64,000 bases of DNA from Atrichornis clamosus (Eukaryota; Chordata; Aves; Passeriformes; Menuridae): contig WBMZ01012783.1 of the NCBI GenBank assembly GCA_013400975.1, positions 186,001 through 250,000 of the forward strand, read 5' to 3'. Both the position numbers and the translations under genes were made by a program. The notes below the pieces were generated by a model that was given only the letters and a program-made list of their open reading frames with translations, ran no database searches and was not told where the DNA came from. The stretch's first letter is position 1. Every line of letters begins with the position of its first letter. Below, piece after piece: positions 13,025 through 25,656 of this stretch.

Positions 13025-13235
13025 AATCCTCTTCTGTGCTGATTTTGCCTCTCAACTTTGCGTCATCTGCGTTTCATTAGCATGATCCTGCTGTGTGCAC
13101 CAGTGTCATTAATAGAAAGAGACTGCCCCTAAGTCTAAACCTCGAGGAACTCCATGGACAAATCTCTCCAGCAAAATCATGGTCCTCTCAGCAAAATGTT
13201 TACACTCACTGATACTTTTTCAGTAGAAATTGGGT
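13025..13235 (-). mobile_element. Ancient CR1/L3-type LINE fragment (C-terminal reverse-transcriptase region)
   Basis: Reading the plus strand, the order of short motifs is that of the reverse complement of old amniote CR1 LINEs at the end of the reverse-transcriptase domain: CTCAACTTTGCGTCATCTGC, TTAGCATGATCCTGCT, AGTGTCATTAATAG, then CTCGAGGAACTCCATGG about 30 bases later. The last corresponds to the widespread CTGAGGAACTCCACT of turtle, crocodile and bird CR1s. Divergence is high, and the fragment may extend to either side. No open frame remains. Identification rests on remembered consensus wording; a RepeatMasker run would settle it. Confidence 0.55.
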
Positions 13236-16200
13236 TACCCTGAATTTAGTAGTGAATCCTTTTATACTAGCTGATCCAAATAGTTGGTAATGCTGTTTAT
13301 TCAAATTATTTAAGTACTGAAGTATACCAAGATGTCCTGAAACATTTTATGCCACCAGAAATGACACTTCTCAAAATTGACAGTCCTTCTTCGATGAAAA
13401 ATTCAGGGCCCCTTCTGTTGTACATAATTTTAACCAGTCAGTCTATTTAACCTGGATGTTTTGCTCATTGTGTATTCTTTGTAGAATACACCAATATAAA
13501 TTTAGGAGAATTGAAGTAATGTATGCAAGCACATTCTCACACACAGAAGCACATGCTTACTCACTAATTGCACAAAAAATACAGTGTTTATAAACTTATA
13601 TAAATTATATTATCTGGAAGTTATTAATAAATACTATATTCACTAACGCTGATAATGTAATCCATGTTTATCTGCCAACTTTCATATTGACAAAATTCTT
13701 CTAATGATCACAAAGGATTTTCAAAGTACAAGCTTTCCTCAATAAGTGTATTAAGTAGTCACAGGATGGATATCCATATTCTACTTGCACAACTGAGCAC
13801 TAAAATACAGTTGTTGCTTTCTCTCTTGAGGCAATTTCTAACCATAAGGCAGTCATTCAGAGAAATTGCATCCCTAGCTCCTTAAGGCTAAGCATCTTTC
13901 TACTGTAGGAAATGCAATCTAATTACACTGGCAAATAAGCAGTCTTCTCAAATTGAATTCCATGTGACAGTCACATGTGATGACATTTAGCAATGTCTCT
14001 TTCTTCAGAGTTTCTTTGTATTGCAAGAACAGTCTAACTTGTACAGGCAAAATATGTTTCTCTAACTCCATCTGCTCTAATGTTGCCTAAAATGAAAGCC
14101 TTTTAGGCCTCATAGAAAGTATTTGGATTCAGCAGAGGTGTTAATGGGGTTTAAGTAACAATATCTACACTGGAATATGAGAGTTAACATACCACTTAAA
14201 AAAAAAAAAGGACATAAAAAAGCCCTTAGTCTCTTGATTTGCAAACCCTTGCAAGTAGGGGCCTAATACCAGAGATAATCTCCCAAATCTAAAAATCAAA
14301 CATGCTTAATTAGAACAGGCTAGAACAGCAGGGGGAAAAACCTCTAGAAGCGACTACTTTTACATTGCTTGTCACTTAAATCAACCAGAGACACAAATTC
14401 TTAATATGTGGTGATAACACAGACAACTACTTTTTATTCTGCCTTTTAAATAAAGCAGTGGCTTTGGGGAACTACCTGCTAATGTTGATTTTAGTGAACA
14501 CAGCCTTGCTATAAGTTTGAAATTGAAGAAGAAATTCTCAGGCAGAACAATTATTCCAGTTGGAGAGCTTCAGAGATTTCATGGTTATTGCTCTGAATTT
14601 AAGATATCTTTATTGCTGTATAGGTAGGCTATATCCATACTTCAGATGGCACTGTAGCATACTGGTAACTTAGGGAGTCTAAATGATGTAGTTCAGGTAC
14701 CAGAAGCAGCCAAACAGCAGCTGCACAGAGCTCTTGCAGCTGCCTGAATGTGTACTAATTTACCTTGCTGAGAAGGCCGTGTAATTCCCTCCAGCTGAGT
14801 TCTGCATTAGCATGGTTAGCCTACCTGCTTTTCCTATGTTAGCTTGAGTAACTTCGCAGTGCAGGGAAATACGGTGTAAAAGAAATCACCAAGGCTTGAA
14901 AGAAACGAATATGGTGATTGGTCTCACTGGGAGGCAGATTTACCAGCAGTTACTGGCCATCCATCAGTGCAGCAGTGTCCAAAGCATATAGCAACACGAA
15001 ATGCATACTCTTCCTCTGCATCATGATATCATGCAAGAATGCATGTGCTCTGGTTTATTTGTGTCTTAAAAACACATCAGTCTGTTGTAGCCTTTTTCTG
15101 ACTTAATAGGAATGGCAGGAATAGGGCTGATGCAGAGGGTCTTTCAGGACTCAGCAAAAGTATTTTGTTCAATTCCTCCGTCTCCTTTCTCTGTTTGTCT
15201 ATAATAGTCTTTGATTTCTTTGATGTTGGCCACAGGAACTGTCCATCTGATTCTTAGTGCCTTTTCAACATTGCTCTCAGGAAATGCTTTCTCTGTCCAA
15301 TAACATTTGTGTGACAGATGGTGCAAATGACCACCACATCAATGTTAGAATAGTGCGAAATGATATTGCTTACTGCTTGGTGTTTTACCAGCTGACAACA
15401 GTGGATGACTAGTAATTATAAGTCTAGGAAAAAAAGTCTGCATCCAGATTTCTCTGATTTTTGGAACTAAATGGTAAGTGTAGCTCCTCTTCACCTTTTT
15501 CTGCATCTTATTCTTATATGGTTCTTGCCAATGCCCTTGATCTCTATGGACATTTGCAAATCAAATCTCTTTCCATTGGAGACAGATCTCAGCATCTTAG
15601 TAATTTCTTCTCCTTAAGCAATCTATTATTTAAACTCTTCTATTCTTTGTGATACAGGCAGGTTTTCAGTGAATGTGTACAGAATATATAATTCCATCTG
15701 GACACCTGCAGGTTTCTTAGTAAGTGTTTGGGTTGCTAAATTGTTTTGGTCCACTAAGCATGTGGTTTGTTACATATGTCAGAATTTAATTTGTCTGGAA
15801 CAATGAAGTCTGAATGAAAGAAAATGTAAACTTTATAATCTCTGATCGTCCTAGTATGCATGTCCTTACTCTCCCTGGAACTAGAATACAACAAAAAAAA
15901 CCATGCAGACTTCTGACTTTAAGATGACTGGATTTTTCTTGTCAGACAAAGAAATAATTTTCTATTTCCATTTGCACTGCATGTCTCTACTCATTACATC
16001 TTCATCAAATTCCTTTCTCACGTGGCCCACAACTCTGCTTGTTTGCTCTTCTAAGTTCAGCAATTCTCCTGTTTCCTGCTCCATGAAGCCCCAGACTGAT
16101 GGTCTCTCAGGTAATTTTCTTCCCTGATTTCTATGAGATGGCTTTTAACGAACTGTTGGTGTAATGACTAATGCCAGGTCTTCTCCTGACTGGAACTTTC

Positions 16201-19200
16201 TAATAAGAGGTATTATATTTTCTTTTTATTATTTCATTTAGAAGTCATCATCTCTCTAATGCGTATGAAACTCAACAGCACATAAATAATGTGATAGAAA
16301 TTGAGAGTTCCTTTTTACTCCCAAGGAAAGACAATGCCATATACGATCATTACTAATTACTGTCCTGTCTGTTGGTGAATATGACTTTGAGTAGCAGTGT
16401 TAAAAAAAGTAGAAACTTATTTTGTAAAATGAAGTTTGGATAATAATGCAAAATTTGGCTTCTGTAAGCTTGAAACTGAGGAGAAACTTCTGTTTAATTA
16501 TATTGTTTTCTGTGTTACAGAGGTCAGAGAATGCGTTGCAGTGATTTATGACAACTGCCTATTCTCAGATGGAGCTACGAGTAAAACCACCTAAAACACC
16601 TGCAAAAAGAGTCAAGAAACTTAACAACTCTGAAAGTTTTCATATTTTCAGAATCAGTCAGCAAAGGTGTCTAAGACGTGTTTTCATTCAACTAAAATCC
16701 TCACTCAGGCATCATTTTGTGTTCCATTTAATGCAAAAAGCTTTTCTCTGAACAAGATTGGGGTTCTGTTGCTAACTATTCTGAATTTTGTCTGACAAAT
16801 CAAACAGCTGATTTGTCATTTTAACCATATCATTCATATCTCTGAATGCTTTTATCACTTTTTTCCTCTTACTGTAATATCAAACTTCTACAATTGCTCT
16901 TCAATTCTACTTCCCTTTTAAACTTTTCCTACAGTAAATAAGAAAGATCAGTTTTACTTCTGACCGCTTCATGGTGACAGATGTCATTGCCCTTTTTTTG
17001 TCTCTCTTTGGTTTTGGCCACTCTTTTCTCCCTTATGCTGACACTCAGCATTTGGAAAATCAACACCAAATATCGTTCTGCAAACCTCACAATCCATGAA
17101 ATTTTTCTAAGGAACAGTAACAAAGCTGAAAATGTGCAGCAATTACTACCTGTCATATCTGCTACTTTGTAATTAACTTTTTCTTTACGACCACAAATCA
17201 TCCCTTGCATGCCTATCTCATGTGATAAATTTCAAGCACAGACTATTATGCACACTTTTTGCCCTGCCTTTCTAGAATAGCTACAACAGTAGCTACACAA
17301 AAGCTTCTTGTTGGAACAAATGAAAACAGAACTGTTGTTGTGATCTGGCAGAGCAAGAGAACATAAACATTATTATTGTATATTTTCAGCCTTAAATCAT
17401 GAAACCATATTCACTCTGGTATGTCCCATTGTTTCAAAAGGACAGACACTCTGTTAAATCTTCAAATACCCTTCAAATGGATTTTATTAAGATGGAAAAA
17501 TTCATATCCTACTGATTATATTAGGCCAGCTGTTGGAAATAACAAGGTTGCAAATAAAATGAAGAAAAAAAAAAGAAAAAAGGCAAAAGATTTCTAAAAA
17601 AGATTTTACTTTGAAACTTTACTTTTTAAATGATCCATCTTTTCATTTTAAATATTTGTACCACAATGTATTTTTTTTTAAGGACAACAATTATTATAAT
17701 CCAAAGTATGAAAATATTTTAACATTTATTTTCTCAGATTCTTAGTAGATTTTTTAGTCCTTTAGCAGGTAAAACAATGAAAAAAATTTGGTCATCAGGA
17801 AAGGTTATAAAAAAGTAAACAAGAACCTCCATGACAAAGGAAGGAAAGATGTTCATGTTCTCTTCCAGGAATAATGATGCTGATGTTCACATATTTGCTT
17901 TTCTATTTTGTCTCTGCTTAACCTTCACTCTCCCAAGAGGAACAGCACTTGCCACTGACAAATTATTCATATTGTGTCAAATGACTCTAATCAAGTAATT
18001 TATTAGCATAAGTGTTCAACTGTTCCTCAGAACAACAGCACTAAATAGACAATTAATTCTCAAGTCATGCTGTGGGTATTAATAGCAGTTGAAATGGAGA
18101 AGGACGGTGCAGCAGGAACTATCTGGTCAATTGGGTAAACAACACATATAACCTCAAGTAACTTGATTTATTATTTATCTATCTAATATCCAGGTTGATC
18201 TATGCGGTCCATAGGAAAAAGAAAGGTTTGCATTAGGATCAGCAAGAAAATACTGCTCCAGGGAAAAGTGAGATTGTGAAGATGATATTTGTGATAATTT
18301 TATTTGAAAAATGAAGAAGAGTTGAACTGTTATTTGAATAATAAAGAGGACTTTAATTTCCTCAGTGCAGCTTCACTTGGTTTCAGAGTGATATTGCGGC
18401 CAGATTTTTAGAATAGTTCTTCATTATTCCCTATCTGAAAATCAGAGTCAACAATTGGACTCTGACAGGCCCCTTCAAAAACTGGCTTTATACTCTTACT
18501 ATGTCATTTCTTTTGCAAGCTCTTTGTTCACAGTGGTCAACTGCAAAAATCCTTGAAAATCATTCTGTGGAAATGTCTAAAATATAAAGCATCATGCAGT
18601 ATCACTTGAGCAAGATGCCCCAAATGACACACAAAAAAAAGGAATCTGCCTACAAAATGCCTAACACATATTTTTGGTCTGGAAAAAAATACAACACATG
18701 ATATTGATCCTATTCATTTTTAGAATTATTGAAAAAGCCAATTAACAGTAGCCTTGGTAGGTTTTTTCCACCATAGTTTATGCTATGAATTATTGGTATT
18801 TCAGCTATTCCAGGAACAAGTTTGTCAATCTCATATTTGAAACTTCATAAAAAATATCATCAAGCATGAAGGATAAAGACCTTTCTCACTTCACAATTTC
18901 CTTTTCTCATATAAACAAATTTTGAGTTTGGGTTTAGGTTTAACATTTGCCACAACTTTTGGAGGAACAAAACTATCACATGAGATGAACAACCAAAATT
19001 AATGCATCCATAATAGAAACACAGCATATTTTACCATACATCATGGATTATCAGTAATACTTTGATTCAACACTATCCATATTTTTTTATTTGTATGTAC
19101 ATTGTTTCAGATTTAGGAGCAGATCATATTTCCTAAAAAATGCCACTCTCTGCAGCTGTCTGAGTAAAGAACAGTATGTAATCAGACAAGTTTGTCACAG

Positions 19201-21077
19201 TTTCTATTGGTTCACCTTCCACCTGACTCTTCCAGTTAAATCAAGTTTATGTGCTTTAATAGTAATGAGATGATCAGGAGTATAGCAAATGAGTGGATGT
19301 TCTGCTAATACCTAAAGATCTGCTCATGTCATTTGCCCATGTTTGGCAGAAATCAGGTTGAGATAAGTTGAGAACAAATCAGGTTGAAAACACTCCCAAG
19401 TGTTAAACAAGTTCGACTCTACCTGATAATTAAGCAGCTAAGCAAAATTAAGTAACTTGAAATAAAATTGTGAAGATAAAACAGGAATCTTAATGGTATA
19501 TTGATCATACGATGTAATATTACAGTAATTTAACAGTAAGAATTATTTGCCAATAGTAGGCATGTATATTGTGTTTTTATTAATATTACTTCTGTTTTAC
19601 TGTTTAAAAAATTCTCCCATACATCTATGCATTTGAGAAACCCTACTGAAAGCAAAGTGTGATGGTTTTGGCTTTTATTCTTTTGATAGGACATAAGTTT
19701 CCTAGCTATTTGTAAGGACTCTTGGTCTGCAAGCATACAGAGAGTTCTTACTGAGAATACCACTGAAACTTATGTGTTTCTGTATTGGATTATTTACTCA
19801 ACTAATTCTTCAGGTTAAGAACAAACATCTTGCTGAAAAAAAATCTGGAGCTATAAGGCCTCTGATAAGCTACGCATTGCAGCAACATTCAGCTGTCTGA
19901 ATTATTTTTGAAGCTCTGATATCTCTATGCTGATGAATATCCTTTCTGTGGTAAATTGAGAACAGCAGTAGTGCAGTTCCCTTCTGTGATATCTTCATCC
20001 TGGATGACAACTGTTTCTCTTCTCCACCTCCTAGGCAAGGAGGAAAATAGATGCTGAGAAAAGGTTGGGTTCATTCTGTTTCCATCAGGTTGAATGTGTT
20101 TGTTACTTCTTCCTTCCCCCTTCACATTTTATCTTCCCACTAACTGCTGTTCTGCTCACTTCCGTGTTTCCACTGATACTATCATTGCCTAGAATAAATC
20201 TGAAAAACCCAGGTGAACAGCAGGCCGGATCTGCATTTATCACCTGTAGAGCTGCAATGCATCTTATTACTCACTCCTGGCATCCTAGTTTAAAACCAAG
20301 TACAATTTAATTATTTTTAATTGAAATTACTTTGAATATATTTCACACCAACATTTGTCTACTGCTGTGTTGATTGAACAACTGAGCTACAATTTTCATT
20401 GTTGGAGCTGGTTTTGAAAGGACAGCTGTATCTGTGTATGGTGGCAACTCAGTCTGTGTTTTTATATATGTTTAAAATTCAGACAACAGTTTGGTGTTCT
20501 ATAAAAACACTTTAGAAACACATCTAATGTGATTACCTGGACACATGCCACGAAGCTGCACTCAGTTCTCTGCACCATGCAGCATTTTCTTCCTGTCTAC
20601 CTAGACACACATATTTGGATATTGCCAAGTTACAGGTGTCCAGTGAATACCACAGTTGGTGGAAATTAGCTGATCATTCAGAAATCATTTTCCCTGGGGT
20701 CACAAAAGCAAAAAGTCACAAGAACTTGAAGACTGACCCCACACTAACCTGCAAAATGTGCAGTACTGCACCATTATTACATCTCTGCATCACTATAGGA
20801 AAAAGAAGGCAAGTCAGAGGTTGTCAAAACATAAGTGGTAAGAGATAGGGTTTGAGGGAAAAGAATTTGTACCATTCTTCTCTCACACAGAGGCATGAAC
20901 TAATTGAAAAGGTGGGTAAGGGCTATAGCTTAAAATTATGATATTTTTCCTCTGATAAGCTAGAAAAATATCCACAATTCACTGAAACTCTCAGGGAAGC
21001 TTAAGAGAAGATGGAGACACTACAAGAAATACTAGTTTATGTCATATCCTTCAGAAAGTTCAGAAAGATTTCTTGTA
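13236..21077. other. Unique AT-rich DNA
   Basis: No coding exon or repeat family recognised over 7.8 kb. There are scattered A/T tracts (for example 17,560-17,600) and a pair of GCAGCTGC E-box palindromes at 14,717-14,743. Short open frames (up to 93 codons, minus strand, at 16,929-17,210) have no recognisable domain. Confidence 0.45.
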
Positions 21078-21127
21078 TTTAGAAATTTCACACACTCATG
21101 TGTTTAGGAATTTCACAGACTCATGAA
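21078..21127 (+). repeat. 25-bp tandem duplication
   Basis: Two consecutive 25-base units (21,078-21,102 and 21,103-21,127), each of the form TTTAGRAATTTCACASACTCATG plus two bases, differ at about four positions. A local slippage duplication. Confidence 0.8.
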
Positions 21128-21231
21128 AGTGTACATTATACATCTAGAATAGGGGAAAAAAACCACTGGGGAATCAAGAGTTGTTTCTTTCAAATATTTC
21201 CCTCATATTTTGGAATCAAAGAATAATGTCT

Positions 21232-21391
21232 GTATCAAGAATAGCACAGCCAACAGGACTAGAAAGGGATTGTCCCCCTGCAGTCAGCACTGGTGAGGTC
21301 ACACCTCAAGTGCCGCATTCAGTTTTGGGCCCCTCAATTTACAAAGGACTTTGAGGTGCTGCAGTGGGTCCAGAGAAGGGCCACAAGGCTG
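21232..21391 (+). mobile_element. CR1 LINE, 5' part of a copy split by an LTR
   Basis: Plus-strand CR1 carrying the landmarks CTGGTGAGGTCACACCTCAA, TTCAGTTTTGGGCCCCTCA, GAGGTGCTGCAGTGGGTCC and AGAGAAGGGCCACAAGGCTG, which encode the very end of the reverse transcriptase in intact elements. It stops abruptly at 21,391 where LTR sequence begins, and resumes after the LTR at 22,331. The 5' end at about 21,232 reflects the usual CR1 5' truncation. Confidence 0.9.
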
Positions 21392-21392
21392 T

Positions 21393-22330
21393 TGTGACCC
21401 GTCCCTATGAAGGCGAGAGTAATGCAGCTTCTTGTTAGTAGATCCTGTGGGGCAGATTAGAGTGAAATTATACTAAATGGGCAGTGTTTGTAAATATATA
21501 TATCTCTAAGGTTTATTTTAGCAAAATTGGGTTGCAGTGGAGAGCAGATATATAGCCATTTTGGTTATTATTATCTATAGTAATATAGCAATATGAAAGA
21601 ATAAAAATATTACTTTAGAAAATGTATAAGGAAAAGAAAGAAAGAGAAAGAAAAGATGAGAGTAGAAAGGTATATAATCACCACCCACGGATCTCATAAG
21701 TCTTGATTGTTGCAACTTAGTTGCCTGTCTGTCCAAGTGACAGTCTTGATCCACCAGGAGTGGGGGAAGAAGCACCTGAAACACAAAGTCCAATGGATTA
21801 AAATATGCTTAGGCTAGATGGGAATTCCCTGGTAACGCCCCTGTGTGTGGGTTTTACAGGGTCTCTTGCAATGGGCTCTGAATCTGTTGCAACACTTTTG
21901 GGTCACATGTAGTCCTCTGGTGGAAGGCTTCAGGAAGGGGTCTGGGGCATGCATTGGGGGTCTCTGATGGTTTGTGACACCTCAGGTGCCTCTTACATCA
22001 GCACAGTTGAGCCAGAAATACCCCATCAGACCTTCCCTGGGGGTGGGGGGGAGCAGTTTTACAACTGAGAGAGTTGTGTAAGGGAGGGCAGTGAGCCCTT
22101 CTGATATACCACCTTGCAGGATTTGCCTCTTACTGCTCTCAAAGTCTGGCTTGTAGCCTCCAGGCATTGCTACTTACCTCCCCTGTCTTACGCAGACCAG
22201 CCACTGCATACCCAAAAACTCACCTCCAACCTCAAGGGATGCAAACCTAGTCTCAGCAAAGCACCATGGTGCCTCCACAAATGGGCAAATGTTTTCAGCC
22301 ATTTAATCATTAATAGTCCAGTCTCTCACA
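21393..22330 (-). mobile_element. Solo LTR (938 bp) inserted into a CR1, minus orientation
   Basis: The insert interrupts a single CR1 copy. It runs from TGTGACCC at 21,393 to CTCTCACA at 22,330, so both ends carry the LTR-type TG...CA. On the minus strand it begins TGTGAGAGACTGG. An AATAAA signal lies on that strand at 21,512-21,517, about 120 bases before the 3' end, where R/U5 is expected. No gag, pol or env sequence is present, so this is a solo LTR left by recombination. A GGCTG pentamer flanks the insert on both sides (21,387-21,391 and 22,333-22,337), but it is offset by one to two bases from the TG/CA ends, so the target duplication is not certain. Class and family are not assigned. 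Confidence 0.8.
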
Positions 22331-22717
22331 GGGGCTGGATTTTAGTCTAGAGAAGAGCAAACTGAGGGGGGACCTCATTGCTCTGCACAACCACCTGAAA
22401 GGAGTTTGTAGTGAAGAGGCAGCTGTCTCTTCTACCGTGCCTGCAGTGAGAGAACTAGAGGAAATGGCCTTAAGATGAGACAAGGGATATTCAGGTTAGA
22501 TATTAGAAAAAAAATCCACTGTTAGGGTGGGCAGGCATTGGAATATGTTGCCCATGGAGGTGGTGGAGTCACCATCCCTGGAGGTGGTCAAGAGCCACCT
22601 GGATCTGGCACTGAATGATATGGTTTAGTGGCTTGGGGTTTACTGTGGTAGTGCTGGGTGGATAGTTGAACTGGATGATCTTGAAGATCTCTTCCAACCT
22701 TGATGATTCAATGATTT
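22331..22717 (+). mobile_element. CR1 LINE, 3' part of the split copy
   Basis: This continues the CR1 at 21,232-21,391. Landmarks in order are TCTAGAGAAGAGCAAACTGA, GGGGACCTCATTGCTCT, CACCTGAAAGGAG, GTTAGATATTAGAAAAAA, CATTGGAATATGTTGCCCATGGAGG, CCCTGGAGGTGGTCAAGA, and the terminal ACTGGATGATCTTGAAGATCTCTTCCAACC followed by the short GATGATTCAATGATT tail of CR1s. Compared with typical CR1s, roughly 45 bases that should lie between the two halves are missing at the LTR junction. Confidence 0.92.
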
Positions 22718-25159
22718 TCTCATGCAAACATTCTTTCAGAAAAAAACCATATTTCTGTGTATAGAAATATCCATTAGAATACTGATGGAAATTTCTATTG
22801 CTGAGTATCCATAACACGAGTTGTTAGTTGATTCATATGCCACAAAGGCTCAGGACCTATGAAATACAACTTCTTCCTCCCGGATTCAGTGCTTTTCCTG
22901 AATATTTTGGAGATGTTGTTAGTAGATATTTGAGGGAAAGAAAGAGGAAGACTTGTACTTCTGAGGGAAATAAGTGTACATAAAATTCTGCAAAGTCTAC
23001 CACCACAAATTGCATGTCACTTTTTTAGACAAGTAAGACCTCACTCTTATGCAAGGAGAATTTTAAAGTCATCCTTGGGAGGGAAATATCTACTACCAGC
23101 TTTTTTGCTAACTTCTTAAGCAATTTAGTCACAACATTTCATTATCTAACAAGACCATAAGCTAATTTCTCTCTTGAACGTGTCCTGCTGATCAGGAGAT
23201 GTGTCTGCTAGAGGTAGTACTCGAGGTCTTCACATGCAAGCAAGCAATTTTTAAAACCTGCAGCTCAGGAAATACCACAGAGTTTACCATCATTCCTGAA
23301 TTTAAAAAACAGAAGGAGCATCACTGGTCTCAGATTTTTTTAAAGACTTACAAAATTTTGCATATATTCTTGGAGACAGGCTGTGACGTTTGCAGTGAGG
23401 AATGACTTAGGTGAGACTTGTCTGTTTCAATTCTGACTTGTGAATAAGAGAATGCATAAATCATTATCTTCCTGGGTTCACCCAGACAGCTCAGCAGACC
23501 AGCCCATGGAGCCCTGTGATGTGACGCTGTATCAGCATTTGAGGTGCAACTCTTCAGCTTGCCCATTCCAAGATAAATATTAAGGGAGCTTTTCTAGTTG
23601 CCAGGACTGCAGTTTAATCTAGATCTCATGTACATAATGAATAGGTAGATTAGTACTTGATCAATCACAGCCCTTCACTGTACTCTCAAAACTTCTTTTA
23701 ATGAAGTGGAATAAAAATATCCAGCAAAAAAATATTTGGCAATCCTTTAAAATAAATGGTAAAATTTTTTTCTGCATCATCCAATGCAATAACATCATTC
23801 AAAATAAAAAGTCCATATTCAGCTTTTTTAATAAAAGGTATCATATTGAGACATTTAGCCATCATAAATCAATAAAGGGGATCTCTGCCTTCAATTTTTG
23901 AATTTACAGAAGTAATTAGGCTGACACATCCAAAGTGGATTTTTTGATAACTTAGGATGAATAAAGAAAAGAACAAATAAATTTACCTTTTGGTTCTCAT
24001 GTCTGCTCTGTGGAAGGATTTATCCATTCTTCAAAATACATAAAGAACTTCCATTAAAGTTACAGAAAATCCCTAATTTGTCTAGTCATCCTCATTCAGT
24101 CAAAATGACCAGGGAATATAATCACACTTATAGAATCAACCTGTAATTTTTTCCCCTTTTCTTCTGGGAATACAGGTTCCCAGTATTAAATCTCATGACA
24201 CAGGTAGAAACAGTAAACTTAAAAAACCCCAAACCCAATCATTCAGGGTTAAATTCCACATGTAAGCACACAGATATTTAGTTCCCTTTCCTTTTTTTTT
24301 TTCCCATCATGCAAGCATTTGATCTCCAGAAACAGGCTTTGAGCTCCCATCCAGAACCTGAGGGTTATGTAAATAATCTAAGTCAACTTGCAAGATAAAG
24401 AAAAATAAATCCTATCTAACCTCTCCCCTCTTTTCCCCAAGACAGGCAGAACCTACAGAGGGCATTTCATGCCACTGTTGAGTAGGTTTCTCACACTAGC
24501 AAGGTGTTTTGGAGTGGGAGTGAGAGGAGGAAGCAGGACAAGACACATTCTCCTCTCTCCCTTCCCACGTGCTGCCATATGGTACAGCTTTGTGCTGGTG
24601 TGCGTACATCTTTCATTCTCTGCTTTCTCCCATGGGCAATCATCCATCATCCATCATTGCACTGTGTTTAGCATGCTGCCAGTGCAGCCTGCACCTCTCC
24701 AGGGGTACGTTCTGCTTCGGTTATGCAAACCCCAACATCAATGCTGATTTCCTACGGGCCAATATGTTTCCCTGTGCAATTTAGCTTCATTAGAGTTACT
24801 GTACAGAATGCAGAAAAAGATCATTTCTCTTTTAAAGTGTCTGCGTAAAACATTACAAATTCAAATTAGGAGTTCATGGCTTAACAAGAGATAACCCTGG
24901 CCTTGCTCAGTGTAAGGTCAGCAAAGATTTTCCTCTCCTGGCAAAAAACATAGTCAGTGAATAAAGATTTCAGAAATTATATCATTGTTTAAAAAGGGCA
25001 ATGCAAATGGTTTTAGCATGTACAGCAACATTGCCTTTAAATCCAAACACCAAATCGAAAAATAAAAAGTGTGCCAACATCAAAAGCAGTAGCTCACTAG
25101 GTAGTAAGATGAAAGCAGTGTGAAAACTCAGGGAGGCATTTTGAAAATTACATGTCTAG
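22718..25159. other. Unique AT-rich DNA
   Basis: No gene or repeat family recognised. A GC-richer patch at about 24,430-24,740 carries a 92-codon open frame and a CATCCATCATCCATCATT microrepeat. It is not judged coding. Confidence 0.45.
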
Positions 25160-25345
25160 AATAATAATAATAGTAATAATTATATAAATATTTCATATGC
25201 TAATAGCTCTATATATACACTTACAAATCTATATATTCACTTTTGTATATCATATCTGTACGTAATTAATCTCCCTTTATAGGACGTTTTTATATATACG
25301 CGTATATACACACATCTACTTTTATATGTGCATGCATGTGTATGT
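25160..25345. repeat. AT-rich microsatellite-like tract with alternating TATA/TGTA runs
   Basis: Runs of ATAATAATA, TATATATAC, CTATATATA and TGTATGTATGTATG follow each other with little unique sequence between. It includes the 16-bp palindrome TATATACGCGTATATA at 25,293-25,308, unusual for its two CpGs in this CpG-poor setting. Confidence 0.7.
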
Positions 25346-25656
25346 ATGTATGAAAGTTTAATTTTAAGGGTTATTAATTTGCAACTGTATGCATTTTGGG
25401 GTTTTCTTTCACTAAAAGCAACTGATAAAGCAGTGATAGGTGTAGCAAAGAAGATATGCTGGTTATAGTGAAGTATAGACAGGGTGACCTTTTAGAGAAG
25501 CAGCAATGGCTTGCATGTCGTAATCTCTGCCCTGTACTTTTTCCACCTTGCTTTTCTTGCTTTCTCAGGCTTGTTAAATTAGTAAATCACATTGTGGCTG
25601 ATACTCCTAACAAGAGAGGTCATTCAGTGAAGTCTGGACCAGCACATCCTGCTTGA

